A stretch of DNA of 62,092 nt from an uncultured Gluconobacter sp. (GTDB lineage: Bacteria > Pseudomonadota > Alphaproteobacteria > Acetobacterales > Acetobacteraceae), in assembly GCA_937880175.1 (NCBI GenBank), contig CALFLO010000096.1, positions 1-62,092 of the forward strand, given 5' to 3'. Below the pieces are notes generated by a model that did not search any database, was not told where the DNA came from, and saw nothing but the letters and a program-made list of their open reading frames with translations. Positions 36,946 to 45,256 of the stretch are shown here, piece after piece (within the stretch, counting starts at the first letter, position 1; each line of letters begins with the position of its first letter). A program made the translations under genes and the position numbers.

Positions 36946-37386
36946 TCAGGACAGTTTGGAAATATCGCGCATGGCCACGACCAGAGACATATGCGACGCC
37001 AGAAGCCGCTGCGGCAGCGTGGGCAGATAGATCCGGATGGCCTCAAGCCGCTTTGACTCTGGAAGCGCTGCAAAAGGTGGCCGCGATCCCGGCCCGTCAC
37101 TGCCCGCATCATAGCTTTTTGCGATTGCAGAAAGGAGAGAGCCGGGCACCGAAGCCAGAAGCGCTCTCTGTGCCGGATTCAGGAGCCGATCCCGCAACGG
37201 GCCGGACAGGGTGCGCTCTTCGGCCATTTTCGGGGGCTCGTAAGGCTTGAGCTGGCTCAGCGGAAATTCGACTTCCACGCCATTGGCCTGCTCCACATAG
37301 CCGGTTGGGCCGTCGATATCGACCAGCCTGCCGTCATGCGTTCCCTTGAGATCCGAAACACGATCACCGATCGACAACTTGGCCAT
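36946..37386 (-). CDS. Hypothetical protein, 146 aa
   Basis: I do not recognise this protein. The first 50 residues look like a small SH3-like barrel (MAKLSIGDRVSDLKGTHDG, GYVEQANGVEVEFPLSQLKPY). The rest is helical, with LLNPAQRALLASVPGSLLSAIAKSYD and LRKL-like Leu-rich helices near the end. No signal peptide or membrane segment. It lies 127 bp upstream of the helicase gene on the same strand and is divergent from the peroxidase gene. The 291-bp spacer to that gene (37387-37677) holds no other convincing gene. Confidence 0.6.
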   Translation of the reverse strand: MAKLSIGDRVSDLKGTHDGRLVDIDGPTGYVEQANGVEVEFPLSQLKPYEPPKMAEERTLSGPLRDRLLNPAQRALLASVPGSLLSAIAKSYDAGSDGPGSRPPFAALPESKRLEAIRIYLPTLPQRLLASHMSLVVAMRDISKLS

Positions 37387-37677
37387 GGCTGAGTTCTCCC
37401 TCTTTGCATAAGCCTTAAAGCAATTCCGGGCGTGAGGCTCACGAAATTTCGGCCATGGGTTTTGCGCTGGCAGGCAGACCCGGCTTCATAAAACTATCAT
37501 ATTCCCCTGATGCCGAATCCGTTATCAGCCCCTCTGTCGGAACACGGCACTCCTGACTCAGAACCGGCGGTGAGGGATAATCCACATTTCGATATGGCAC
37601 GACCTTTGCTGATGACGGCTGCAAAGTATGGAGCGTCTGCTGGATCGTCCGCATCCGGTTTGGGAAGCAGGACGTGG

Positions 37678-39081
37678 ATGCGTCACTGTGTCAGTGCGGT
37701 TCTTGGGATGACTGTGCTTGGCGGAAACTGTTATGCCCAGCCCGCAGCCGCCTCTCCGTCGTTAGTCTTGAACAACTGCGATCCTGCGGCGGATGGTCGT
37801 AATCCCTGTCCGCAGAGTTTCCATCGTCCGAGGGAAGCTCCGCTGTCGCAGATGGCGCAGGTCGGGCGCATGCTGTTTTATGACCGGGCGCTTTCGGGTT
37901 CGGGGAAGCTGTCCTGTGCCTCCTGCCACGATCCGGCTAATCATTATGGGCCTTCAGGCGATACGCCCGTCTTTGAGGGCGGTGCGGATTTGCATCGGCA
38001 GGGAAGGCGGGCCATTCCCACGCTGACTTATCTGGAGCGTATGCCGCCGTTCAGTATCGGCCCGGATCTGGGGAATGACGATGTGGCGCCGCGCGTTATC
38101 GGCGTGCCGAGCACCGGCAACCAGCGCGGCAGCAAAACTGCCACCGATACGGCGTCCTCTGCTGCGCATATCGTTCCGCAGGGTGGGCTGTTCTGGGATG
38201 GTCGGGCTGACACGTTTCAGCAGCAGGCGGGTGGACCACTTTTTGATCCCGACGAAATGGCCTCCAAGCCTGAGCGTGTCAGCGCACGTCTGAACACGGC
38301 GCCTTACCGGCAGGCTCTTCTTGCGCTGGCGGGACCGCGTGGAGCGCAGGATCCTGCGTTTCTGCGTGAAGAGGCGCTGTTCGCGATTGGGCGCTATGAG
38401 CTGGAAGATCGGAGTTTCCACGACTATTCCAGCAAATTTGATGCCTGGCTGGAAGGAAAAGCCCGCTTCAGTCCACTCGAACGGGAAGGATATCTTTTGT
38501 TCAACGACCCACAGAAAGGAAACTGTGCGGCATGCCATCTCGATCATATCACGCGCGATGGCCTGCCTCCGCTTTTCACCGATCATCAGTATGAGGCGCT
38601 CGGCGCGCCACGCAACATGGCAATCAGCCGGAATGCTGTCGCCAGCTATTACGATCTTGGGGTATGCGATGCTCAGCCCGATGGTCGAAAATCCTTTGCG
38701 GCATATTGCGGAATGTTTGTGACCCCGACCCTGCGCAATGTCGCGACGCGCCATGTCTTTTTTCATAACGGTGTTTTCCATACGCTGGAAACCGTTCTGG
38801 ATTTTTATGCTCTTCGGGATCTTCAGCCTGAAAAGTTTTACCCGCGCAGACCAGGTGGAAAACTCGACGCCTATAACGATATTACGGAAAGGGATCGTTC
38901 CAATATTGATACTATTGACGCGCCTTTCGACCGTAAGTCTGGAGAGAAACCGGCTTTGAACGAAAACGAACGTCGCGCGATCATAGCGTTTCTCGAGACA
39001 CTGACGGATGCGGATATTTCGGGTTCGGCCAAGGCCGAAGACGCACACACGCGACAGGCAGGGAAACGACAGGATGAGTGA
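37678..39081 (+). CDS. Di-haem cytochrome c peroxidase / MauG-like protein
   Basis: A periplasmic protein of 467 aa with a signal peptide (MRHCVSAVLGMTVLGGNCYA) and two haem c sites: CASCH at residues 80-84 and CAACH at 283-287. Spacing and the segments MLFYDRALSGSGKLSCASCH and RNVATRHVFFHNGVFHTLETVLDFY are typical of the bacterial CcpA/MauG family. These enzymes reduce hydrogen peroxide with electrons from a cytochrome, or oxidise a protein or small substrate. The frame opens at 37510, but the ATG at 37678 starts a proper signal peptide and has an AGGA site. The phosphoesterase gene follows 127 bp later. Confidence 0.88.
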   Translation: MRHCVSAVLGMTVLGGNCYAQPAAASPSLVLNNCDPAADGRNPCPQSFHRPREAPLSQMAQVGRMLFYDRALSGSGKLSCASCHDPANHYGPSGDTPVFEGGADLHRQGRRAIPTLTYLERMPPFSIGPDLGNDDVAPRVIGVPSTGNQRGSKTATDTASSAAHIVPQGGLFWDGRADTFQQQAGGPLFDPDEMASKPERVSARLNTAPYRQALLALAGPRGAQDPAFLREEALFAIGRYELEDRSFHDYSSKFDAWLEGKARFSPLEREGYLLFNDPQKGNCAACHLDHITRDGLPPLFTDHQYEALGAPRNMAISRNAVASYYDLGVCDAQPDGRKSFAAYCGMFVTPTLRNVATRHVFFHNGVFHTLETVLDFYALRDLQPEKFYPRRPGGKLDAYNDITERDRSNIDTIDAPFDRKSGEKPALNENERRAIIAFLETLTDADISGSAKAEDAHTRQAGKRQDE

Positions 39082-39208
39082 GATGTCCTACGCGCCTGAA
39101 GCATCAGGACAGATGAAGGAGGTGTCGCTCAAGGCCTCTGCAACCCCGTTTTGCCATGACAGATGGCGACTGTTTGATCGTCGTGAGGAAAGGTTTTCCA
39201 AGGTGTCC

Positions 39209-40840
39209 ATGAAGAGCATGCAACGCGTAAAATCCGGTCTGGCAGTCCTTCTGTCAGGGTCCATTCTTTTTCCGTCCCTGGGACTGGCTGCGCCGGTTTC
39301 TGCGGCCGCGGCATACCAGACTGCGACGCCCCTCAAGCATGTCGTTGTGATATTTCAGGAAAACCGGTCATTCGACCATTATTTCGCGACTTATCCCAAA
39401 GCCGCGAATGTGAGTGGCGAGCCTGTTTTTAAGGCATTGGCGGACACACCTTCGGTCAATAACCTTGCAAGCGCCCATCTCATTACGAACAATCCGAATT
39501 CCAGCGCGGCGAATGGTCCGGATGCCGCACTTCCTTTCCGGATCGACCGGACGCAGGCGAATACAGCGGACCAGAATCACAGCTATACGCCGGAGCAGCA
39601 GGCTTATGACGCCGGGAAAATGGATCTGTTTCCAAAATATACCGGATCAGCAACGTCCGGAAGTTCTGGCGCTTTTGGAACGAAGGGGCAGGTGCTGGGA
39701 TATTTTGACGGCAACACGGTGACGGCGCTGTGGAATTACGCGCAGTATTACGCGATGAGCGACAACAACTGGACCGATACGTTCGGCCCGTCCACGCCGG
39801 GTGCCATCGAGGTTGTGTCGGGGCAGACCAATGGTCTTCAGCCGATTAAAGGCAACATGCTCGGCAGCGCTTACATTCATGATGGTCAGGGCGGATATAC
39901 CCTGATCAATGATGAAGACCCGGCTTATGACGTGTGCTCCACCCCCTCACAGGTGTTGATCAACACCCGGAACATTGGCGATCTGCTGAATGAGAAGGGA
40001 ATTACATGGGGCGGATTCATGGGGGGCTTTGACCTCACCCGGACCAATCCGAATAATACGACGGGCTGCAACCGCAGCACCTATTCCGATACGGTCGGCA
40101 CGCGCACCGATTATGTCGCGCACCATGCCTGGTTTCAGTATTTCGCGAGCACGGCCAATCCGGCGCATGCACGGCCGAATTCCACGGCTTCGATCGGTTT
40201 CAGCACGATCCCCGGGACTTCGACGCGTGAACCGGCAAACCATCAGTATGATATCAGGGATTTCTATACGGCCGTGAAAGCGGGGAATTTCCCCGCAGTG
40301 TCCTATATTAAAATGCCGGCCTATCAGGACGCCCATCCGGGAAACTCGGATCCGCTGGATGAGCAGAATGGTATCGTTACCCTCGTCAACTTCATCCAGA
40401 GTCAGCCCGAATGGGCCAGCACGGCGATCATCATCGATTATGATGACTCAGACGGCTGGTATGACCATGCGTTCCACAAGCCCCTGTGGGGCTCGTTCGA
40501 TGCCACGGCCGATCAGCTCAATGGCCCCGGCATCTGCGGAACGGTGGGATCGGCTCCGAAAGGTGTGGCGGGTAAACCGGTCAACGGACGCTGCGGTCCG
40601 GGAACGCGTATCCCGCTTATCGTGATCTCACCCTACGCCCGAAAAAACTTTGTCAGTCATTACCTGACAAGTCAGGCCTCGGTAGTGCGCTTCATTGAAG
40701 ATAACTGGCTGAGCGGAAAGCGGCTTGGCGGCGGGTCGTTTGATGCGACTGCAGGCGAGATCGACACGATGTTCGATTTCACGCAGACGCCGAACACCAC
40801 GCCGCTGGTGCTGGACCCAGATACGGGTTCGCTTCGGTAA
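39209..40840 (+). CDS. Exported phosphoesterase (phospholipase C / AcpA acid-phosphatase family)
   Basis: A secreted 543-aa phosphoesterase of the phospholipase C / AcpA type. A signal peptide (LAVLLSGSILFPSLGLAAPVSAAAA) is followed by HVVVIFQENRSFDHYFATYP, the first metal-binding block with the nucleophile region, then FGPSTPGAIEVVSGQTNG, and IIIDYDDSDGWYDH with metal ligands near residue 410. It should hydrolyse phosphomonoesters or phospholipids in the periplasm. The frame opens at 39008, overlapping the peroxidase; the ATG at 39209 has AAGG in place. Probably the same transcript as the peroxidase. Confidence 0.87.
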   Translation: MKSMQRVKSGLAVLLSGSILFPSLGLAAPVSAAAAYQTATPLKHVVVIFQENRSFDHYFATYPKAANVSGEPVFKALADTPSVNNLASAHLITNNPNSSAANGPDAALPFRIDRTQANTADQNHSYTPEQQAYDAGKMDLFPKYTGSATSGSSGAFGTKGQVLGYFDGNTVTALWNYAQYYAMSDNNWTDTFGPSTPGAIEVVSGQTNGLQPIKGNMLGSAYIHDGQGGYTLINDEDPAYDVCSTPSQVLINTRNIGDLLNEKGITWGGFMGGFDLTRTNPNNTTGCNRSTYSDTVGTRTDYVAHHAWFQYFASTANPAHARPNSTASIGFSTIPGTSTREPANHQYDIRDFYTAVKAGNFPAVSYIKMPAYQDAHPGNSDPLDEQNGIVTLVNFIQSQPEWASTAIIIDYDDSDGWYDHAFHKPLWGSFDATADQLNGPGICGTVGSAPKGVAGKPVNGRCGPGTRIPLIVISPYARKNFVSHYLTSQASVVRFIEDNWLSGKRLGGGSFDATAGEIDTMFDFTQTPNTTPLVLDPDTGSLR

Positions 40841-40850
40841 TACAGGGCGG

Positions 40851-40876
40851 TCCGGGAGGGATCAGACCCTCCCGGA
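40851..40876. terminator. Hairpin between convergent genes
   Basis: A 10-bp perfect stem (TCCGGGAGGG at 40851-40860 with 40867-40876) and a 6-nt loop lie in the 47-bp spacer between the phosphoesterase gene and hisD, which converge. No T-run on either side. Likely serves both. Confidence 0.6.
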
Positions 40877-40887
40877 GAGACGCTGGA

Positions 40888-42180
40888 TCAGTTCTTTTCC
40901 AGCCGGACCGACAGGCTGAGCGCATGGGCGTCCAGCCCTTCGGACTTTGCCAGCGCAACGCCGGCCGGCCCGATCCGGCGCAGGCCGGCTTCATCGGTTT
41001 CGATCGTGGTCGTGCGCTTGATGAAGTCGAAGACCGACAGGCCAGAGGCGAAACGCGCCGTGCGACTGGTCGGCAGGACGTGGTTCGGACCACCGACATA
41101 ATCGCCCACGGCTTCGGGGCAGTAGCGGCCCATGAAGATCGCGCCTGCGTGGCGGATCATGGCCGAGAAGTCGCGCGGGGCGTCGAGCATGACTTCCAGA
41201 TGCTCGGGCGCCAGCGCGTTGACGATCTCGGCGGCTTCCTCAAGCGAACGCACCACGATGATCGCGCCGTGGTCTTCCCAGCTTTTCGTGGCAATGGCCG
41301 TGCGGGGGAGGGTTTCCAGTTCCGTGCGGACGGCTTCGGCAGCGCGATCGGCAAAGGCGGCATCCGTCGTGATGAGGATGGCCTGGGCCTGCTCGTCATG
41401 CTCGGCCTGGGCCAGCAGATCGAGCGCCACGAGGCGGGGCTCGTTCTGGCCATCGGCGACGACCACGACTTCGGACGGCCCGGCGATGCTGTCGATGCCG
41501 ACATGCCCGAACACCTGCCGTTTTGCTTCAGCAACAAAGGCATTGCCGGGGCCAACAATGCGGTCCACCGGTGCGATGAGGTCCGTGCCAAATGCCATGG
41601 CGCCCACGGCCTGTGCACCACCGATCCGGTAGATTTCCGTAACGCCGCAGAGCTGCGCGGCCGCAAGAACCAGCGGATTCAGCACACCATCCGGCGTCGG
41701 CACGCACATGGCCAGCCGCTTCACACCCGCCACGCGGGCGGGCAGGGCATTCATCAGGACGGAGGACGGATAGGCCGCCTTACCGCCCGGAACGTAAAGC
41801 CCGACCGCATCCAGCGGGGTCCAGCGCATGCCGAGGCGGATGCCGTCTTCGTCCGTGAAGTCCAGATCCTTGGGCATCTGGGCGGCGTGGAACGTCTCGA
41901 TCCGGCGCGCGGCCGTGCGCAGGGCGTCCATCAGATCCGCAGGGACGCGCGTGGCTTCGGACGCGATTTCTTCTGCACTGATCCGCAGTTTTTCCGCGGG
42001 AAGCGTCAGGCGATCGAACCGGGCGGTGTAATCGCACAGGGCTTCATCGCCCCGGCTGCGCACATCGGCAAGGATCGCGCGGACCGGCTCGGCCACGCTG
42101 CGTTCATCGCTGCCACGGGCGGCAAGCAGTGTTGCGAAGTTTTCGGCGAAACCGGCAGCGGATGTATCGAGGCGTTTCAT
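40888..42180 (-). CDS. hisD: Histidinol dehydrogenase HisD
   Basis: Catalyses the last two steps of histidine synthesis, oxidising L-histidinol to L-histidine with NAD+ and Zn2+. The 430-aa length is typical. Seen: VPGGKAAYPSSVLMNALPARVAGV, IDSIAGPSEVVVVADG and LLAQAEHDEQAQAILIT, which holds zinc and catalytic His/Glu residues, and the C-terminal GGPNHVLPTSRTARFASGLSVFDF. It overlaps the hisG stop by 1 bp (TGATG), so the two are coupled. Confidence 0.96.
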   Translation of the reverse strand: MKRLDTSAAGFAENFATLLAARGSDERSVAEPVRAILADVRSRGDEALCDYTARFDRLTLPAEKLRISAEEIASEATRVPADLMDALRTAARRIETFHAAQMPKDLDFTDEDGIRLGMRWTPLDAVGLYVPGGKAAYPSSVLMNALPARVAGVKRLAMCVPTPDGVLNPLVLAAAQLCGVTEIYRIGGAQAVGAMAFGTDLIAPVDRIVGPGNAFVAEAKRQVFGHVGIDSIAGPSEVVVVADGQNEPRLVALDLLAQAEHDEQAQAILITTDAAFADRAAEAVRTELETLPRTAIATKSWEDHGAIIVVRSLEEAAEIVNALAPEHLEVMLDAPRDFSAMIRHAGAIFMGRYCPEAVGDYVGGPNHVLPTSRTARFASGLSVFDFIKRTTTIETDEAGLRRIGPAGVALAKSEGLDAHALSLSVRLEKN

Positions 42181-42881
42181 CAGGCGGCTTCTTCCGTGGT
42201 CAGGGCGGCGCGGAAGCGTTCGATCAGGGCGCTGATTTCTTCGGGACGGGTCTTGAGCGCAACGCGGTTGACGATCAGGCGGCTCGTGACATGGGCGATG
42301 GTCTCGGTTTCCATCAGGCCGTTGGCGCGCAGCGTGGAGCCCGTATCGACCAGATCGACGATCACGCTCGCCAGATCCAGTGTGGGTGCCAGTTCCATCG
42401 CGCCATTCAGATGCACGATCTCGGCGTTGATGGCGCGGGATGCGAAATGGCGGCGCGCGATGGTGGGGTATTTCGTGGCGACGCGCAGGCGGGACTGACC
42501 GGTCGCGGGATCCTCAACCATGGTTTTGGGGCGCGCCACGCAGATGCGGCAGCCGCCGATGCCCAGATCGAGCGGGGCGTAGATATCCGGATAGTCGAAC
42601 TCCATCAGCACATCCGCGCCGCAGACGCCGATATCGGCTCCGCCATAGGCCACGAAGGTTGCGACGTCGAAGGAGCGGACGCGCACGACGTCCAGATTCG
42701 GATCGGACGTGCCAAAGCGCAGGCGGCGGCTGCTTTCCGTCAGGCAGTCCGGGTCGGGCTCGATGCCCGTGCGCGTCAGGACAGGAGCCAGCGCCTTGAG
42801 AATACGTCCTTTCGGCAGGGCCAGAATCAGCGGTGAATCACTGCGGACAGCAAGGTCCGTTCCGGTCTGGGGCGCTGTCAT
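42180..42881 (-). CDS. hisG: ATP phosphoribosyltransferase, short form HisG
   Basis: First enzyme of histidine synthesis; joins ATP and PRPP. At 233 aa it is the short form, lacking the C-terminal regulatory domain. It shows ILALPKGRILK at the start, YGGADIGVCGADVLME, the PRPP-binding segment VIVDLVDTGSTLRANGL and the C-terminal NRVALKTR. Short HisG enzymes need the HisZ partner for activity and feedback; no hisZ is in this window. Followed directly by hisD. Confidence 0.94.
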   Translation of the reverse strand: MTAPQTGTDLAVRSDSPLILALPKGRILKALAPVLTRTGIEPDPDCLTESSRRLRFGTSDPNLDVVRVRSFDVATFVAYGGADIGVCGADVLMEFDYPDIYAPLDLGIGGCRICVARPKTMVEDPATGQSRLRVATKYPTIARRHFASRAINAEIVHLNGAMELAPTLDLASVIVDLVDTGSTLRANGLMETETIAHVTSRLIVNRVALKTRPEEISALIERFRAALTTEEAA

Positions 42882-43041
42882 GAAGTGTCTTTCCCTTGCT
42901 GTCCGCAGCCACTGAGAGAACGGCAGGCCATATCACGAAGCCGGAGTCTTCCCAAGTTCCCCAAAGGAATTTCCAGCCACGGGGTGGGGCGGATGCGAAT
43001 TTTCTTGACGTCCGGAAGTATTCTCTCCCAATTTTGTATGC

Positions 43042-43449
43042 ATGTCTGCCAACATAGAAACATTGCTGTTTCCCACACCTCTGTCGGATACGAGCGGCCT
43101 GCCGCTGCGGGTCCAGCTCCGGGAACGCATGCTGGCGACCATCGGCTCGGGCCTTCTCGGTCCGGGAGACCGTTTGCCGACCATGCGCGCCTTGGCCGTG
43201 CATCTGCGGGTGGATCTCAACACCGTGCAGCGGGCCTATGCCGAGTTGGAACGTCTGGGCGCCATCCAGACCTTCCGCGCGCGCGGCAGTTTCGTGAGCG
43301 ACAGGCCACCGCCCCCGGATGAAGAGCGCCGGGCGGCGGACATCCGGGATCTGGCCGCATCCACAATCGCCCGGTGCCAGGCGCTGGGTCTGGAGCCCGA
43401 AGCGGTTCTTCAGGCCATGCGCGATCTTCTTGCCCTGCCCAACCCCTGA
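43042..43449 (+). CDS. GntR-family regulator, YtrA type
   Basis: A 135-aa transcriptional regulator. The winged helix-turn-helix is complete (PLRVQLRERMLATIGSGLLGPGDRLPTMR, then LRVDLNTVQRAYAELERLG and ARGSFVS) and a short ~50-residue C-terminal helix pair follows, which is the YtrA subfamily layout rather than the larger FadR/HutC type. Such regulators usually control the neighbouring transporter or membrane gene, here the SPFH gene that starts 34 bp later. Confidence 0.88.
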   Translation: MSANIETLLFPTPLSDTSGLPLRVQLRERMLATIGSGLLGPGDRLPTMRALAVHLRVDLNTVQRAYAELERLGAIQTFRARGSFVSDRPPPPDEERRAADIRDLAASTIARCQALGLEPEAVLQAMRDLLALPNP

Positions 43450-43483
43450 TGCCGAAAGACGGCGTTTCGAAAGGCTGATGTTC

Positions 43484-44434
43484 ATGCCGGAATTTCCTGT
43501 TTTCCCGTTCCTCTCGCCGTTGCGGTCCGCAGGGAACCGGTCACGGCTGCCGGTCAATACGATCGCAGCGTCCATCGCGGGCGCGATCCTGCTTGCAGGC
43601 GCGGGTCTGACGGCCCTGACGAAAGCGCCGGGCTGGGTGATCGGTGCTCTGGTTCTGGGGCTTCTGGTGATGATGTCGCTGCGGATGTGCAATTCCTGGC
43701 AGCGCGTTCTGGTCCTGCGGGCGGGGAAGATCCAGGGGCTGCGTGGCCCGGGCCTGTTCATGATCGTGCCGTTTCTCGATCAGATCGACGCCGTGGTGGA
43801 CCAGCGGATCCGCGCCGTTCCGGTCCATACGCGCCAGACCCTGACGCGCGATACGACGCCGGTGGATGTGGATGCGGTCGTGTTCTGGATGGTCCATGAT
43901 CCGCTGCGGGCGATCACGGAGCTGGACAATTATGAAGGCTCGGTTTCGATGGTCGCGCTTACGACCCTGCGCGAGGTGGTGAGCAGTTCGGATCTCGCCA
44001 CGCTGCTGGAAGACCGCCGCCGCATTGACGGGGAGTTGCGGGACCTCATCGAGATCAAGACCCGCGAATGGGGTGTCACGGTGCAGGCCGTCGAGATCCG
44101 CGACGTGCAGCTTCCCGATAGTCTTCAGGACGCCATGAGCCGTCAGGCCCAGGCTGAACGTGAACGTGCTGCCCGGGTTACGCTGGCTTCGGCGGAGCGG
44201 GAAGTGGCGCATGAACTGGCGCTGGCGGCGAAGACCTACGAGGCCTCACCGATCGCGCTTCAGATCCTTCAGATCAACCGCATTTTCGAGATGAACAAGA
44301 ACCGTGGCACCACCATCCTGATGCCGACCACCATGGCGGATTCGATGACCAACGCAACGGCCTTCGCTGCCGCCATGCAGACGGTCCAGCCGGATACGAC
44401 CGCTTCCGTCGTGCCCGATGGGATCAGCGACTGA
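43484..44434 (+). CDS. SPFH/band-7 (slipin/stomatin-like) membrane protein
   Basis: A 316-aa membrane protein: two hydrophobic stretches at about residues 28-65 (IAASIAGAILLAGAG and WVIGALVLGLLVMMSL), then an SPFH domain with GLRGPGLFMIVPFLDQIDAVVDQRI and a long coiled coil (RQAQAERERAARVTLASAERE). Slipins form membrane-bound oligomers and often partner with an NfeD protein, which is absent here. The ATG at 43484 has GAAAGG at about 8 bp; the ATG at 43478 is a possible alternative. The 3' end overlaps gmk by 11 bp, convergently. Confidence 0.88.
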   Translation: MPEFPVFPFLSPLRSAGNRSRLPVNTIAASIAGAILLAGAGLTALTKAPGWVIGALVLGLLVMMSLRMCNSWQRVLVLRAGKIQGLRGPGLFMIVPFLDQIDAVVDQRIRAVPVHTRQTLTRDTTPVDVDAVVFWMVHDPLRAITELDNYEGSVSMVALTTLREVVSSSDLATLLEDRRRIDGELRDLIEIKTREWGVTVQAVEIRDVQLPDSLQDAMSRQAQAERERAARVTLASAEREVAHELALAAKTYEASPIALQILQINRIFEMNKNRGTTILMPTTMADSMTNATAFAAAMQTVQPDTTASVVPDGISD

Positions 44435-45050
44435 AGCTGGCGACCATGTCCAGAAGGTTACGCTGACGCCGCGTTGAGAGCCTTGCGGCCGTGAGCACGG
44501 AGCGGGCCTGCGAAATGGCGGTGTCGAGGTCCGAATTGATGATCGTGTGATCGAACTCGGCCCAGTGGGAAATTTCATCCAGCGCGGCCTTCATGCGCTT
44601 GGCGATCTCTTCCGGATGGTCCGAAGCCCGCTTGTTCAGCCGGCGTTCCAGCTCTTCCAGCGACGGCGGCAGGACGAACAGGCTTACCACATCGTCCGGC
44701 AGGGCCGCGCGCAACAGGCGATGGCCCTGCCAGTCGATGTCGAACACCATGTCATGCCCGGCATCCAGCGCTTCCTCGACCGGCGCGCGCGGCGTGCCAT
44801 ACCCCCGTCCGAAGACCTCCGCCCATTCCAGAAGCTCGCCCTCCGCGGCCATGCGGCGGAACTCTGCGATATCCCGGAAATGGTAATGCACACCCTCCAC
44901 TTCCCCCGGGCGCGGACCGCGCGTTGTGACCGAGACGGAATGGCGCAGTGTGGGTTCCGACGCGCGCAGGGCGTTGGCAATGGTGGACTTGCCCGCACCA
45001 GACGGGGCCGAGATCACCAGACAGACGCCACGGCGGGGCAGTTGGGTCAT
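44424..45050 (-). CDS. gmk: Guanylate kinase
   Basis: A 208-aa essential enzyme that phosphorylates GMP to GDP with ATP. P-loop SAPSGAGKSTIANAL, GMP-binding block RHSVSVTTRGPRPGE, VHYHF, and DIDWQGHRLLRAALP (Walker-B side) are all clear. The C-terminal segment YDTIINSD-like (FDHTIINSDLDTAISQAR) is also typical. Preceded at 45142-45252 by a set of hairpins. Confidence 0.96.
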   Translation of the reverse strand: MTQLPRRGVCLVISAPSGAGKSTIANALRASEPTLRHSVSVTTRGPRPGEVEGVHYHFRDIAEFRRMAAEGELLEWAEVFGRGYGTPRAPVEEALDAGHDMVFDIDWQGHRLLRAALPDDVVSLFVLPPSLEELERRLNKRASDHPEEIAKRMKAALDEISHWAEFDHTIINSDLDTAISQARSVLTAARLSTRRQRNLLDMVASFSR

Positions 45051-45141
45051 GGGGTCTCCTTGGAATAATGAACCGGACAGGAATGTTCTGCCGAAGCGTC
45101 TAGCGTGAAAGGGGCGGTTTTGGCCAGATATTCGGAGCCTG

Positions 45142-45252
45142 TTCAGGGCTATGCCCTGAAACCCGCCAAAGGCCGAGGCCTTTGGAAACCGCTTGATTTG
45201 GAATTGGGATCAAAGGGGCGAGCCCCTTTGTGGGGCGCGGGGCAAAGCCCCG
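45142..45252 (-). repeat. Array of four hairpins, includes dispersed element copy 2
   Basis: Within 111 bp there are four near-perfect stems with 3-4 nt loops. Read on the minus strand, from the AI-2E stop, they are CGGGGC-TTT-GCCCCG (45238-45252), AAAGGGG-CTCG-CCCCTTT (core of 45211-45230), CCAAAGGC-CTCG-GCCTTTGG (45166-45185) and TTCAGGGC-ATA-GCCCTGAA (45142-45160). The first two match the element after the GH32 gene at 29892-29933 in sequence, order and position relative to the stop codon. Confidence 0.7.
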
Positions 45253-45256
45253 ATCC

